Notes under the pieces: generated by a model
Databases searched by the model: none
What the model was told of the DNA's origin: nothing
The model's input: the letters and a program-made list of their open reading frames with translations, nothing else
DNA from: Veillonellaceae bacterium
GTDB taxonomy: Bacteria; Bacillota_C; Negativicutes; UBA1444
Assembly (NCBI GenBank): GCA_012798135.1
Contig: JAAZNU010000221.1
Span: 54,745-118,744, forward strand
DNA length: 64,000 nt
Reading direction: 5' to 3'
Translations under genes and position numbers: made by a program
Shown here: one piece after another, positions 42,119-49,336 of the stretch
How positions within the stretch are numbered: position 1 is the first letter of the stretch
Layout: each line of letters starts with the position of its first letter

Positions 42119-42555
42119 TGGAGAAGATCGCGGACGTCGTGGCTCGCCTTGGTGAGCTGGCCTGGATGAGGAAGAACGCTGGCGGGCGGGCCTACGTCCG
42201 CCTCTTGCCCCGTGAGGGTGAGCCGGTTATGGTCCACGTGGAGGTGGCACTCGGCCCTGATGAGCAGCGACAGGGCCTGATGTACCGGGAGAAGTTGGAG
42301 GACGGCGAGGGGATGCTCTTCCCGTCCCGGTTCCCGGCGCCCAAGTCCTTCTGGATGAAGAACGTGCCGATCCCGTTGGACATGATCTTCGCTGATCCCG
42401 ATGGGAGGATCGTCCACATCGAGCACAGCGCCCCGCCCTACTCGGAGGATCCGAAGGGGACGACGGAGCCGGTGCAGAACGTGATGGAAGTCCCTGGCGG
42501 GTTCTGCGAGCGGCACGGCATCCGAGAAGGTGACATGCTCGAGGTTCTGGGATGA
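42118..42555 (+). CDS. DUF192-family protein
   Basis: The 145-aa product matches the DUF192 pattern: VEVALGPDEQRQGLMYREKL, GMLFPSRFPAPKSFWMKNV, and IPLDMIFADPDGRIVHIEHS. DUF192 proteins are small and widespread, with unclear function, and are seen in phages and archaea. The start overlaps the RNA polymerase stop (TGATG), so the two are translationally coupled. Confidence 0.8.
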   Translation: MEKIADVVARLGELAWMRKNAGGRAYVRLLPREGEPVMVHVEVALGPDEQRQGLMYREKLEDGEGMLFPSRFPAPKSFWMKNVPIPLDMIFADPDGRIVHIEHSAPPYSEDPKGTTEPVQNVMEVPGGFCERHGIREGDMLEVLG

Positions 42556-43709
42556 CCAAGCCACTGTTCCCAGGCTCGCCCGTTGTCGGGCGCGACAAGG
42601 CCAGTGGGATCCTGTTGGCCCGCGTCATCGACGTGAACGCCTCCCGGCACACGGTTTCGATCATCACTCAGCAGTCCGGACGTCGGTACACCGACATCCC
42701 GCTCATGTACCCCTATGCCCACCCGGAGCGAGGCGAGGGGTTCTACGTCCTGCCGGAGATCGGGGCCCCGTGCTGGATCGCCACCGAGGGTTCCGGTGGC
42801 TCGCCGGTCGTACTCGGATTCGGCGCTGTTCCGAAGGTCGTGACCTCGGGTACCCAGGACGATCCGAACGCTCTTCCGCAGGCCGGAGACGAGGCGATGC
42901 CGTCCTACGCCACCAGGCGACCGAAGCGGGTCCCCGGTGAGTTCGGGTTCACGTCCCGAGACGGGTCGTTCCTGCACTTCCGGAAGGGCGGCATCGTCGA
43001 GCTCGGGGGTGGGGGTGCATGCCAGCGCCTGTTCATCCCCCTCTCGAACCATCTGATCGACATCTGCGAGGGGATGAAGCAGTTCACCGCGGCCGGCATG
43101 ACCGTCTTCGACTCAGACCGGGAGGAGGGGGAGACCGGCGAGGACGCGAAGTGCATCTGGCGGGTGATGGTGAAAGCGAACGCCGGGGACTCGTCGACCG
43201 GACCGGACAACGTCACCCGGGAGGCCTCGGTCATGCTTGAGGCCGGCAACCTGGGGAGCGGGCGGTTCCGTCTCACCGTGTCCCCGATTGGCATCGACCT
43301 CAAGGATGGCAGTGTCGCGGCCGGCGGTGAAGTCTACACGTTCGAGGTGGACGTTTCAGGAAAGGAGACTGTGATCGCCAACGGCGCCGTCGAGCACGTC
43401 TACAAGAGCACGTTCGACCTCAAGGTCACCAACAACCAGACCGAGAGCTGTGCAGACCGGGACACGACGGTGAACACCTGGACGATCCATGTCAACGTCC
43501 TGATGGATGTGATGGGTACGGCCCAGTTTCGGGGCAACGTGACGATCGGGGGTAACCTGGTTCTGGGGGCGGGGATGGGCTCGGGTGGAATCATCCCGTC
43601 GGGATGGATGCTTGCACCCGTGCAGCTCGCGGAGTTCATCGGGAAGTACAACTCGCATACCCACTCCCCTCCCGGTGGCCCTATCACTCCTGGTGGGACG
43701 TATCCCTGA
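42552..43709 (+). CDS. Baseplate spike/assembly protein (gpV/gp5-like)
   Basis: The 385-aa product has an N-terminal OB-like beta domain (GILLARVIDVNASRHTVSII, GFYVLPEIGAPCWIATEG), a middle beta region, and repeats of a beta-helix kind (TAQFRGNVTIGGNLVLG). The C-terminus NSHTHSPPGGP has an HxH that could bind a metal at the spike tip. Tail spikes of contractile phages share this build. The start overlaps the DUF192 stop (ATGA). Confidence 0.7.
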   Translation: MTKPLFPGSPVVGRDKASGILLARVIDVNASRHTVSIITQQSGRRYTDIPLMYPYAHPERGEGFYVLPEIGAPCWIATEGSGGSPVVLGFGAVPKVVTSGTQDDPNALPQAGDEAMPSYATRRPKRVPGEFGFTSRDGSFLHFRKGGIVELGGGGACQRLFIPLSNHLIDICEGMKQFTAAGMTVFDSDREEGETGEDAKCIWRVMVKANAGDSSTGPDNVTREASVMLEAGNLGSGRFRLTVSPIGIDLKDGSVAAGGEVYTFEVDVSGKETVIANGAVEHVYKSTFDLKVTNNQTESCADRDTTVNTWTIHVNVLMDVMGTAQFRGNVTIGGNLVLGAGMGSGGIIPSGWMLAPVQLAEFIGKYNSHTHSPPGGPITPGGTYP

Positions 43710-43957
43710 TGACGATCCGGGTCACCAGCGAGGGGGTGCACGAGGATCTGACGTCCCAGATCGACGGACAGCAGACCACCTTCACGACCACCTATAAGTA
43801 CATAAGCGGGACGCTTCGAGTTCGTCTCAACGGCGTCGAACAGGGGCCGCTCCCCGGATCCTGCGCCGAGGTCACTGAGACAACGTTCATCTTCATCCCC
43901 TACGTTCTCAGGCCGCCTGACACCCTGTTCGTGGTGTACAGTCCGAAGCCGGTGTAG
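43709..43957 (+). CDS. Small tail-associated protein
   Basis: The 82-aa product is beta-rich (TFTTTYKYISGTLRVRLNGV) and ends in VVYSPKPV. The start overlaps the spike gene stop (TGATG). Small beta proteins after a spike gene often belong to the baseplate or fibre. No family was assigned. Confidence 0.6.
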   Translation: MTIRVTSEGVHEDLTSQIDGQQTTFTTTYKYISGTLRVRLNGVEQGPLPGSCAEVTETTFIFIPYVLRPPDTLFVVYSPKPV

Positions 43958-43959
43958 AT

Positions 43960-44448
43960 ATGGCGGAAGTACCCCCGGCAGTCCGTCGAGAACAGATTCA
44001 GGACAACCTGAACGCCCCGCTCTCCTACGCCAACGGTGTCGAAGCCCAGCAGCCAAACGAGCTGCCCACGAAGAACTACGTCGACACCCATGGTGGAGCC
44101 GCCGGCAGTGAGAACAGCCGGATCGCCAACATGGTGGAGACAAGTGAGACGACGTACTTGGTCGTCGGCTCCATTGGGTTCGACGCGGCCGATTTCTCCG
44201 GCAAGACGATCAAGTTCGTGGCCGTGGCGGCGCAGACGGGCGTCAATATCATCGGCTACGTGCAGCTCTACAATCTGACGACCGCATCCCAGGTGGCACT
44301 CCTCACGGTCTCGGGTGGAACGCCCACCCGGTACGAGAGCAGTGCTCTCAACCTCCCGTCTGGGATGAATATCTACGAAGTCCGCGTGAAATCTGGCGAT
44401 GCTGCAGAGAGCTTGATCCTCTACGGGGCCCAGCTGGAAATGAGGTGA
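43960..44448 (+). CDS. Beta-rich virion surface protein
   Basis: The 162-aa product has a start (VRREQIQDNLNAPLSYANGV) and NELPTKNYVD typical of fibre trimer stems, then a carbohydrate-binding-like beta part (TYLVVGSIGFDAADFSGK). It is likely a tail fibre or fibre-associated protein. Confidence 0.6.
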   Translation: MAEVPPAVRREQIQDNLNAPLSYANGVEAQQPNELPTKNYVDTHGGAAGSENSRIANMVETSETTYLVVGSIGFDAADFSGKTIKFVAVAAQTGVNIIGYVQLYNLTTASQVALLTVSGGTPTRYESSALNLPSGMNIYEVRVKSGDAAESLILYGAQLEMR

Positions 44449-44451
44449 TCC

Positions 44452-45612
44452 ATGGCGTGGAAGAGCGTGGTTGGGGCTACGTTCACGGACATCGCCGACT
44501 TCCTGACGAACGGCACCAACGGCTTGTACAAGACCCTCACGACCGACATGGGGTGGACCCTCCACAACAAGATCGATACCTATGACCAGATCTTCAAGTC
44601 CACCGGGGAGGACGGGACCGAGGTCATCTTCGTCCGCATCACTGGCTCCGGATCCCCACCGACGGAGGTCATCATCCGGATCGCCACCTGGTACCCGTCG
44701 AGCGGTACGCCGGCCAACGACAGCAACGAGGTGGGGACGAGCGGAGCCACGAGTTTCCAGCTGAACAACTCCGCCTCCCACATCGGCTGGATCTACGGTG
44801 ACAAGGACTACGTCGTCATCACCAACAAACAGGACGGCTACTACAGCACGTTCGGCTTCGGAGTGATCAAGAGGCTTTCGCCCACCCACTGGTCGGGGCG
44901 AACAACGGCGATGAATGCCGAGACGATGGGAGCCGGCGACACGGTGGTGGAGGTCGGCAGCACTACGAACTTCACCGCCGGCCAGAAAGTCTGGATGATC
45001 AACGTCGGGGACACCAACAAGGGCAAGGGCCTCCGCTGCACGGTCAAGAGCATCGACGACATCAACAAGACGCTCACCCTCACCAACGACTACGGGAGCA
45101 GCATGTCCTTCGACGCTGGAGCCCTGATCGCCTTGGACCCGATGCCGGTCTGCATTCATGGGTTTAGCTACATCTTCGGCGGGTACTACCGAGGATGCCC
45201 GAGCCATGCGCTCTCGTTCCTCTATGATCCGGCCGAGACAAACTTCCAAGGGGCGGCCCAAACCACCCCCACCCATAGGGCCGGTAGCTCCGCGATCGGG
45301 CAACGCTACAACCTACGGTACATGAGTCAAGACATGTACTACAACACGATTGGCCCTGCAGCGAGGGGTGAGTTCGTGGTCGAGCCGACGTTCATCGTCG
45401 GACATCTCGGTTCGAACTGGTCGAAGACTACCGGCGCGGAGCAGCTTCGGGGATACGACGATCGCATCTGCAGTGTAACCTACGGTAGTACCATCTCCCC
45501 GGAGGACACTCTCAAGGACGGCTCCACCAGCTGGATCGTGTTTGCGGATCCCTGGGGGACGACGTACTTTCCTGACTACTTCAAGCGCATCGCGGTCAGG
45601 ACGGTGCAGTAG
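44452..45612 (+). CDS. Tail surface or receptor-binding protein
   Basis: The 386-aa product begins AWKSVVGATFTDIADFL, with GWTLHNKIDTYDQIF and many aromatic, Gly, Ser and Thr residues. GSTTNFTAGQKVWMINV marks a beta domain in the middle. The content resembles proteins in phage fibre loci. No enzyme motif was seen. Confidence 0.6.
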   Translation: MAWKSVVGATFTDIADFLTNGTNGLYKTLTTDMGWTLHNKIDTYDQIFKSTGEDGTEVIFVRITGSGSPPTEVIIRIATWYPSSGTPANDSNEVGTSGATSFQLNNSASHIGWIYGDKDYVVITNKQDGYYSTFGFGVIKRLSPTHWSGRTTAMNAETMGAGDTVVEVGSTTNFTAGQKVWMINVGDTNKGKGLRCTVKSIDDINKTLTLTNDYGSSMSFDAGALIALDPMPVCIHGFSYIFGGYYRGCPSHALSFLYDPAETNFQGAAQTTPTHRAGSSAIGQRYNLRYMSQDMYYNTIGPAARGEFVVEPTFIVGHLGSNWSKTTGAEQLRGYDDRICSVTYGSTISPEDTLKDGSTSWIVFADPWGTTYFPDYFKRIAVRTVQ

Positions 45613-45915
45613 ATGGCTGAGTACTCCGTCATCGTCATTCCGGAGGCCGCGAAACCTCGGCTGGTGGAGAGAACCGCCGGGACGACGGCGTCCATCGAGA
45701 GGGACGTCGTGTACGCAGCAGTGGCGGCGAAGGAGACGGCCGCTCGGGTCCAGTTCATCAACCGCGGGTACCATGCCAGCACCTCGACGTACTACTACTG
45801 GACGTCCTTCGATCACATCGACAGCTCCGGAGCGTACTGGCCGTACGGTAGCAGCCCATCGTTCAGTGAGATCAGCGACGTGATCGGGATCACGCGGATT
45901 CCGGCGCCCGAGTAG
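45613..45915 (+). CDS. Small tail-associated protein
   Basis: The 100-aa product starts directly at the previous stop. It has ARVQFINRGYHASTSTYYYW, rich in Tyr and Ser, as in fibre-type proteins. No family was recognised. Confidence 0.55.
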   Translation: MAEYSVIVIPEAAKPRLVERTAGTTASIERDVVYAAVAAKETAARVQFINRGYHASTSTYYYWTSFDHIDSSGAYWPYGSSPSFSEISDVIGITRIPAPE

Positions 45916-45924
45916 GAGGACACC

Positions 45925-46019
45925 ATGAGGAAACCGTTGCTGCAGCATTCGGCATCGACTACGAGAAGGAGGGGTGGGACTTCAACGCCGACGTCGGCTT
46001 GTTCATGAAGGCCCGTTGA
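45925..46019 (+). pseudogene. Short remnant or frameshifted gene
   Basis: ATG 45925 has GGAGG before it, but its frame gives 27 unconvincing residues ending at 46008. The -1 frame reads TVAAAFGIDYEKEGWDFNAD then VGLFMKAR, a normal-looking protein sequence ending at TGA 46017-46019, with no start of its own. Either a frameshift near AGGAAACC (45928-45935), a sequencing error or a broken gene would explain it. Confidence 0.4.
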
Positions 46020-46069
46020 CGCTCCTGGCCACCCCGTAGCATGATGTCGGTGTTGTAGGAGGACGCCCC

Positions 46070-48043
46070 ATGCAGCCTCTGTTCGTCGAACCCCAGCTCG
46101 TGAAGAAGGCTCAGCCGACCGGCGGTCAGCTCCCGACCAACTCGGCCGAATGGCCTGTCCGGATTCGGGACGAGTGGGCGAAGACGGCACCGTTCGCTTC
46201 TGGTTTCCCTGCGGAAATCGTCATCTCGGAGAAGGATGACGAGAAGGGGTACGCGTTCGGGCACATCATCCTCACCAGCAAGACGAGCCTCCAGGCCGGT
46301 CAGGCGATCGGCCAGCTCGGGGCCCAGTTCGGCGTCCGCACCGTCAAGGTGCCGGTGATCATCGAGGACTTCCAGCTCTACCCCTTTGACATGCTCGTCA
46401 CCGAGGACGGTGCCCTCCTGCCGCTCAACGAGGGCCGTCTCCGTGAAGCCTTGTTCCGTCCGTCCCTGGTGGATGTGCCGGCAAAGGGGCCCGGCAACGA
46501 GCTGTTCGGCGGTGTTCTCTACCCGCCGATGCGCGAGGCGAACCTGACCAAGGCGAGTGCCTACCCGATGCTTGAGGGCATCGCCGACACGATCGAGAAG
46601 GAGCAGGTGGACCGGCTGGCCCGGGACGTGTCCCGCAGCGGCATGACGGGGAAGATCGCGGCCGACCCCGACCTCTGGGGCTACTTGGACATCGTCAACC
46701 ACCTGAAGACCCGCGAGCCTCTCACGAAGAGGGCGGCCCTCTCGGCCATCACGCCCGACGTGGTGCTGATCCGGCGGGAAGAGGGGCCGACCTACGTCGT
46801 GAAGACGGCTGTGCGTGGCGCCTACGACCCCCAGGAGTACACATTCGACCGGGGCCAGGCCCTGCGCACGTTCGGTGACAAGAAGGTGAAGGAGGCGGAT
46901 GCCAAGGGCATCGTGATCATCATCCGCCGCAAGCCGGGCATGGACGAACCCTCGATCGGCGGAGGGCCCGACTCGTTCGGCATGGACAGCAGCGGTCCGT
47001 GTCGGGCCATGGACGTAGGCGGCAGCCCGATGATCGGGCACCTCTTCTCGAAGATCCGCAGCATCCTGTCCGGAGACGACATCCCGATGAAGCTCTTCTC
47101 GGACGGTCACCGGTTTGGGATGGGCGAGGACATCGGCGCCTCGCCCTGCGGTGAAGCCCCCGAGCTGGAGTCGGGTGTCCCCTCGGGCACCGGCGTGTTC
47201 TGCTGGGAGGGGGACGAGGGAAAGATCTGCACCGAGCCGCTGAACGCCCACGGCATGACCGTGGAGAACGGCAGGAAGTCCTATCTCGTCGAGACGCTGG
47301 CGGGCCAGCGTGTCGCCGTGGTTCCATCCACGCAGGCCCAGACGGTCATTCCGGGTGGTGACGGCTTCACCCTCGTTCCGGCCTCAGCCCGGTGGATCCG
47401 CCTGGGCGACAAGATGGTGCGCTTGGCGACCTCCGCCGAGGCGGGGGCACAGATGGAGGCGAAGACGGCCTCCACTCGTTGCCGTGTCCGCTACTCGGGC
47501 GGCCAGTTCCACTTCGAGGGGTGGCCCCTGCGGAAGCTCGGTAACCTGACCGGCGTTAGCCCGACCGACGCCATGTTCGTGTGCGGCTTGATGGGCTTCT
47601 CCAAGACGTCTGCCCAGCATGTCCTGGCCCGGACCATGAAGAAGCTGTCGACCTACGTCGTGGGCGTCCCCGAGATCCGGACCTACGACGAGATGGAGAA
47701 GGAGGCCCGTGCCCGGACCGCCGAGGCGGTGAAGGAGGCGAGGGCCCTGGCGCTCCCGTTCTTCGTGAAGGAGGCGGCCGGCCTGGGCGATCCGCAGTCG
47801 GTCGACGCCGTCCTCTCCCTCGGTTTCCTGAACCTCGACAACGTCGCCCGGTTCGTCACCTACATCCCGCACCTGGAGGCCACCATCCGCAAGCTGTGCC
47901 TTCTCCTGCTTTCGGCCCGCCTCGGTCTTTCGGAGCTGCCCCAGGATCATCTGTCCCGGGCCATCTCGGCCATCGAGCAGGCTCTGGGCGGCCTGCGTCG
48001 TGTCGCTCTCCGCCTCTCGCCGGTGAACAGCGTTCTCTCGTAG
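46070..48043 (+). CDS. Large structural protein of unknown role
   Basis: The 657-aa product starts MQPLFVEPQLVKKAQPTGG, with a KxAQ peptide. The first 200 residues form a mixed domain (IVISEKDDEKGYAFGHIILT, VPVIIEDFQLYPFDMLVTED), followed by a helical part. A Gly/Asp-rich segment lies near residues 300-370 and a helical C-terminus holds MEKEARARTAEAVKEARALA. A GTAGGAGG ribosome site supports ATG 46070. TTGACG and TAGCAT (46016-46042, 15-bp spacer) may be a promoter. No family was recognised. Confidence 0.65.
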   Translation: MQPLFVEPQLVKKAQPTGGQLPTNSAEWPVRIRDEWAKTAPFASGFPAEIVISEKDDEKGYAFGHIILTSKTSLQAGQAIGQLGAQFGVRTVKVPVIIEDFQLYPFDMLVTEDGALLPLNEGRLREALFRPSLVDVPAKGPGNELFGGVLYPPMREANLTKASAYPMLEGIADTIEKEQVDRLARDVSRSGMTGKIAADPDLWGYLDIVNHLKTREPLTKRAALSAITPDVVLIRREEGPTYVVKTAVRGAYDPQEYTFDRGQALRTFGDKKVKEADAKGIVIIIRRKPGMDEPSIGGGPDSFGMDSSGPCRAMDVGGSPMIGHLFSKIRSILSGDDIPMKLFSDGHRFGMGEDIGASPCGEAPELESGVPSGTGVFCWEGDEGKICTEPLNAHGMTVENGRKSYLVETLAGQRVAVVPSTQAQTVIPGGDGFTLVPASARWIRLGDKMVRLATSAEAGAQMEAKTASTRCRVRYSGGQFHFEGWPLRKLGNLTGVSPTDAMFVCGLMGFSKTSAQHVLARTMKKLSTYVVGVPEIRTYDEMEKEARARTAEAVKEARALALPFFVKEAAGLGDPQSVDAVLSLGFLNLDNVARFVTYIPHLEATIRKLCLLLLSARLGLSELPQDHLSRAISAIEQALGGLRRVALRLSPVNSVLS

Positions 48044-48078
48044 TTGCCGAACTCCTTCTTTTTTGCCACGATGTTGCT

Positions 48079-48975
48079 GTGCGTCGGTCTCCTGCCGAGT
48101 ACTACATCCGGTACCGCCTGATCACGGACCGGACGAAGTCCACCGACGACATCGCCAAGGACCTGGCTGACGAGCTCGTCTTTGCCCCCAACAAGAAGTA
48201 CCTGGAGGAGATGCGTCAGCGCATCGTTGTCCCATCGTTGTTCAGGCCGAAGGATCTCCGGGACTTGGTCACGCAGACGTTCCTCCGGTCCCAGGGCGTA
48301 TGGACGATGTTCCACCAGCCAAGCGCCACGCTTGAGGCGCTGAACGTCTTCGGGGACATGGGTGCCCGGTCCCTGCTCCAGGCCCTCATCGCCGGACCTC
48401 ACGCCGACCAGGTCGTGCTCGACGTTTTCCGGAAGCGGGCCGCCATGCCCCTCTCCGAGGCCGGCCTGGCCGAGTTCAAGCACTACTTCTGGAATCTGAA
48501 ACTCCTGACCCTGGAGGAGCTGGCCGACTACGTCGCGGCCTTCCTGCACGACCGGACCCTACTGCGCATCCTGCGGCTGCCGAAGTCACCGGCCAACATG
48601 TTCGTCTCGATGTACAAGCTCGGCATCCACCCGAAGGAGCTGGATGAGGCCGAGAACTACAAGACGTTCCAGATCATGTTCATGGCCGACGCCCTGGAGA
48701 CATCACAGACGATGGAGTGCGGTCTGCCCAGGGCTACGGCCACGAAGATGCTGTTCGAGGGGTACGATCTCGCCCGAGAGAAGCGGGAGGCCCTTGCTAT
48801 CAGCCGCGGCGATATTACGGATCGTCTGCTGGCTGCGGTGGCGGCGAGCCGAGACATGGAAGGCACGACGCTCATCGATCTGCAGCAGGGGAAGCCCCCC
48901 ACTCCGGTGGGCCTGTTGCCGAAGGAGCAGGGGGACATCGATCTCGAGGACGAGGAGGAAACCGCGAATGGGTGA
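48079..48975 (+). CDS. Hypothetical protein upstream of terminase
   Basis: The 298-aa product is mostly helical (RRSPAEYYIRYRLITDRTKS, FRPKDLRDLVTQTFLRSQ), with an acidic C-terminus (IDLEDEEETANG). A small terminase or packaging role is possible from its position. GTG 48079 lies 6 nt after a CACGAT -10-like box with TTGCCG (48044-48049) 17 bp further up, so it looks leaderless. The next gene overlaps its 3' end by 8 bp. Confidence 0.6.
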   Translation: MRRSPAEYYIRYRLITDRTKSTDDIAKDLADELVFAPNKKYLEEMRQRIVVPSLFRPKDLRDLVTQTFLRSQGVWTMFHQPSATLEALNVFGDMGARSLLQALIAGPHADQVVLDVFRKRAAMPLSEAGLAEFKHYFWNLKLLTLEELADYVAAFLHDRTLLRILRLPKSPANMFVSMYKLGIHPKELDEAENYKTFQIMFMADALETSQTMECGLPRATATKMLFEGYDLAREKREALAISRGDITDRLLAAVAASRDMEGTTLIDLQQGKPPTPVGLLPKEQGDIDLEDEEETANG

Positions 48976-49336
48976 GCAGGCTGACATCCTGGATGAGACC
49001 GTCGAGACGAAGGCCGAGCCGGTGCGGTTGAAGGAGCTCATGTCGGTGAGCGCCGGCATGCGGTGCGAGTACGTCGTGGACCGGGAGAAGGGGAGGACCC
49101 AGCTCCACCTCTTTCTCACGCCCAACTCGCCGACGCCCGTGACCGTGTTCCCCAAGATGGGCGACGTCCTGCGGGACATCCTCGCCCGCGTCTTCGGCCA
49201 GGGCACCAAGTCGGAGTGGGTCCCCGAGGTTGCCTCCTGGTACATCGAGGTACCGAGGGTGATGCCCGACGACGGGACGATCGCGGCGACGGCCCTGTTG
49301 AAGGAGATGCCGAACCAGGCTCATGCAGGTCGTTGA
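48968..49336 (+). CDS. Hypothetical protein overlapping terminase
   Basis: The 122-aa product has an acidic start and a beta/helix body (KGRTQLHLFLTPNSPTPVTV, SWYIEVPRVMPDDGTIAATA). It overlaps both neighbours (8 and 14 bp). It may be a terminase accessory. No family was recognised. Confidence 0.55.
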   Translation: MGEQADILDETVETKAEPVRLKELMSVSAGMRCEYVVDREKGRTQLHLFLTPNSPTPVTVFPKMGDVLRDILARVFGQGTKSEWVPEVASWYIEVPRVMPDDGTIAATALLKEMPNQAHAGR

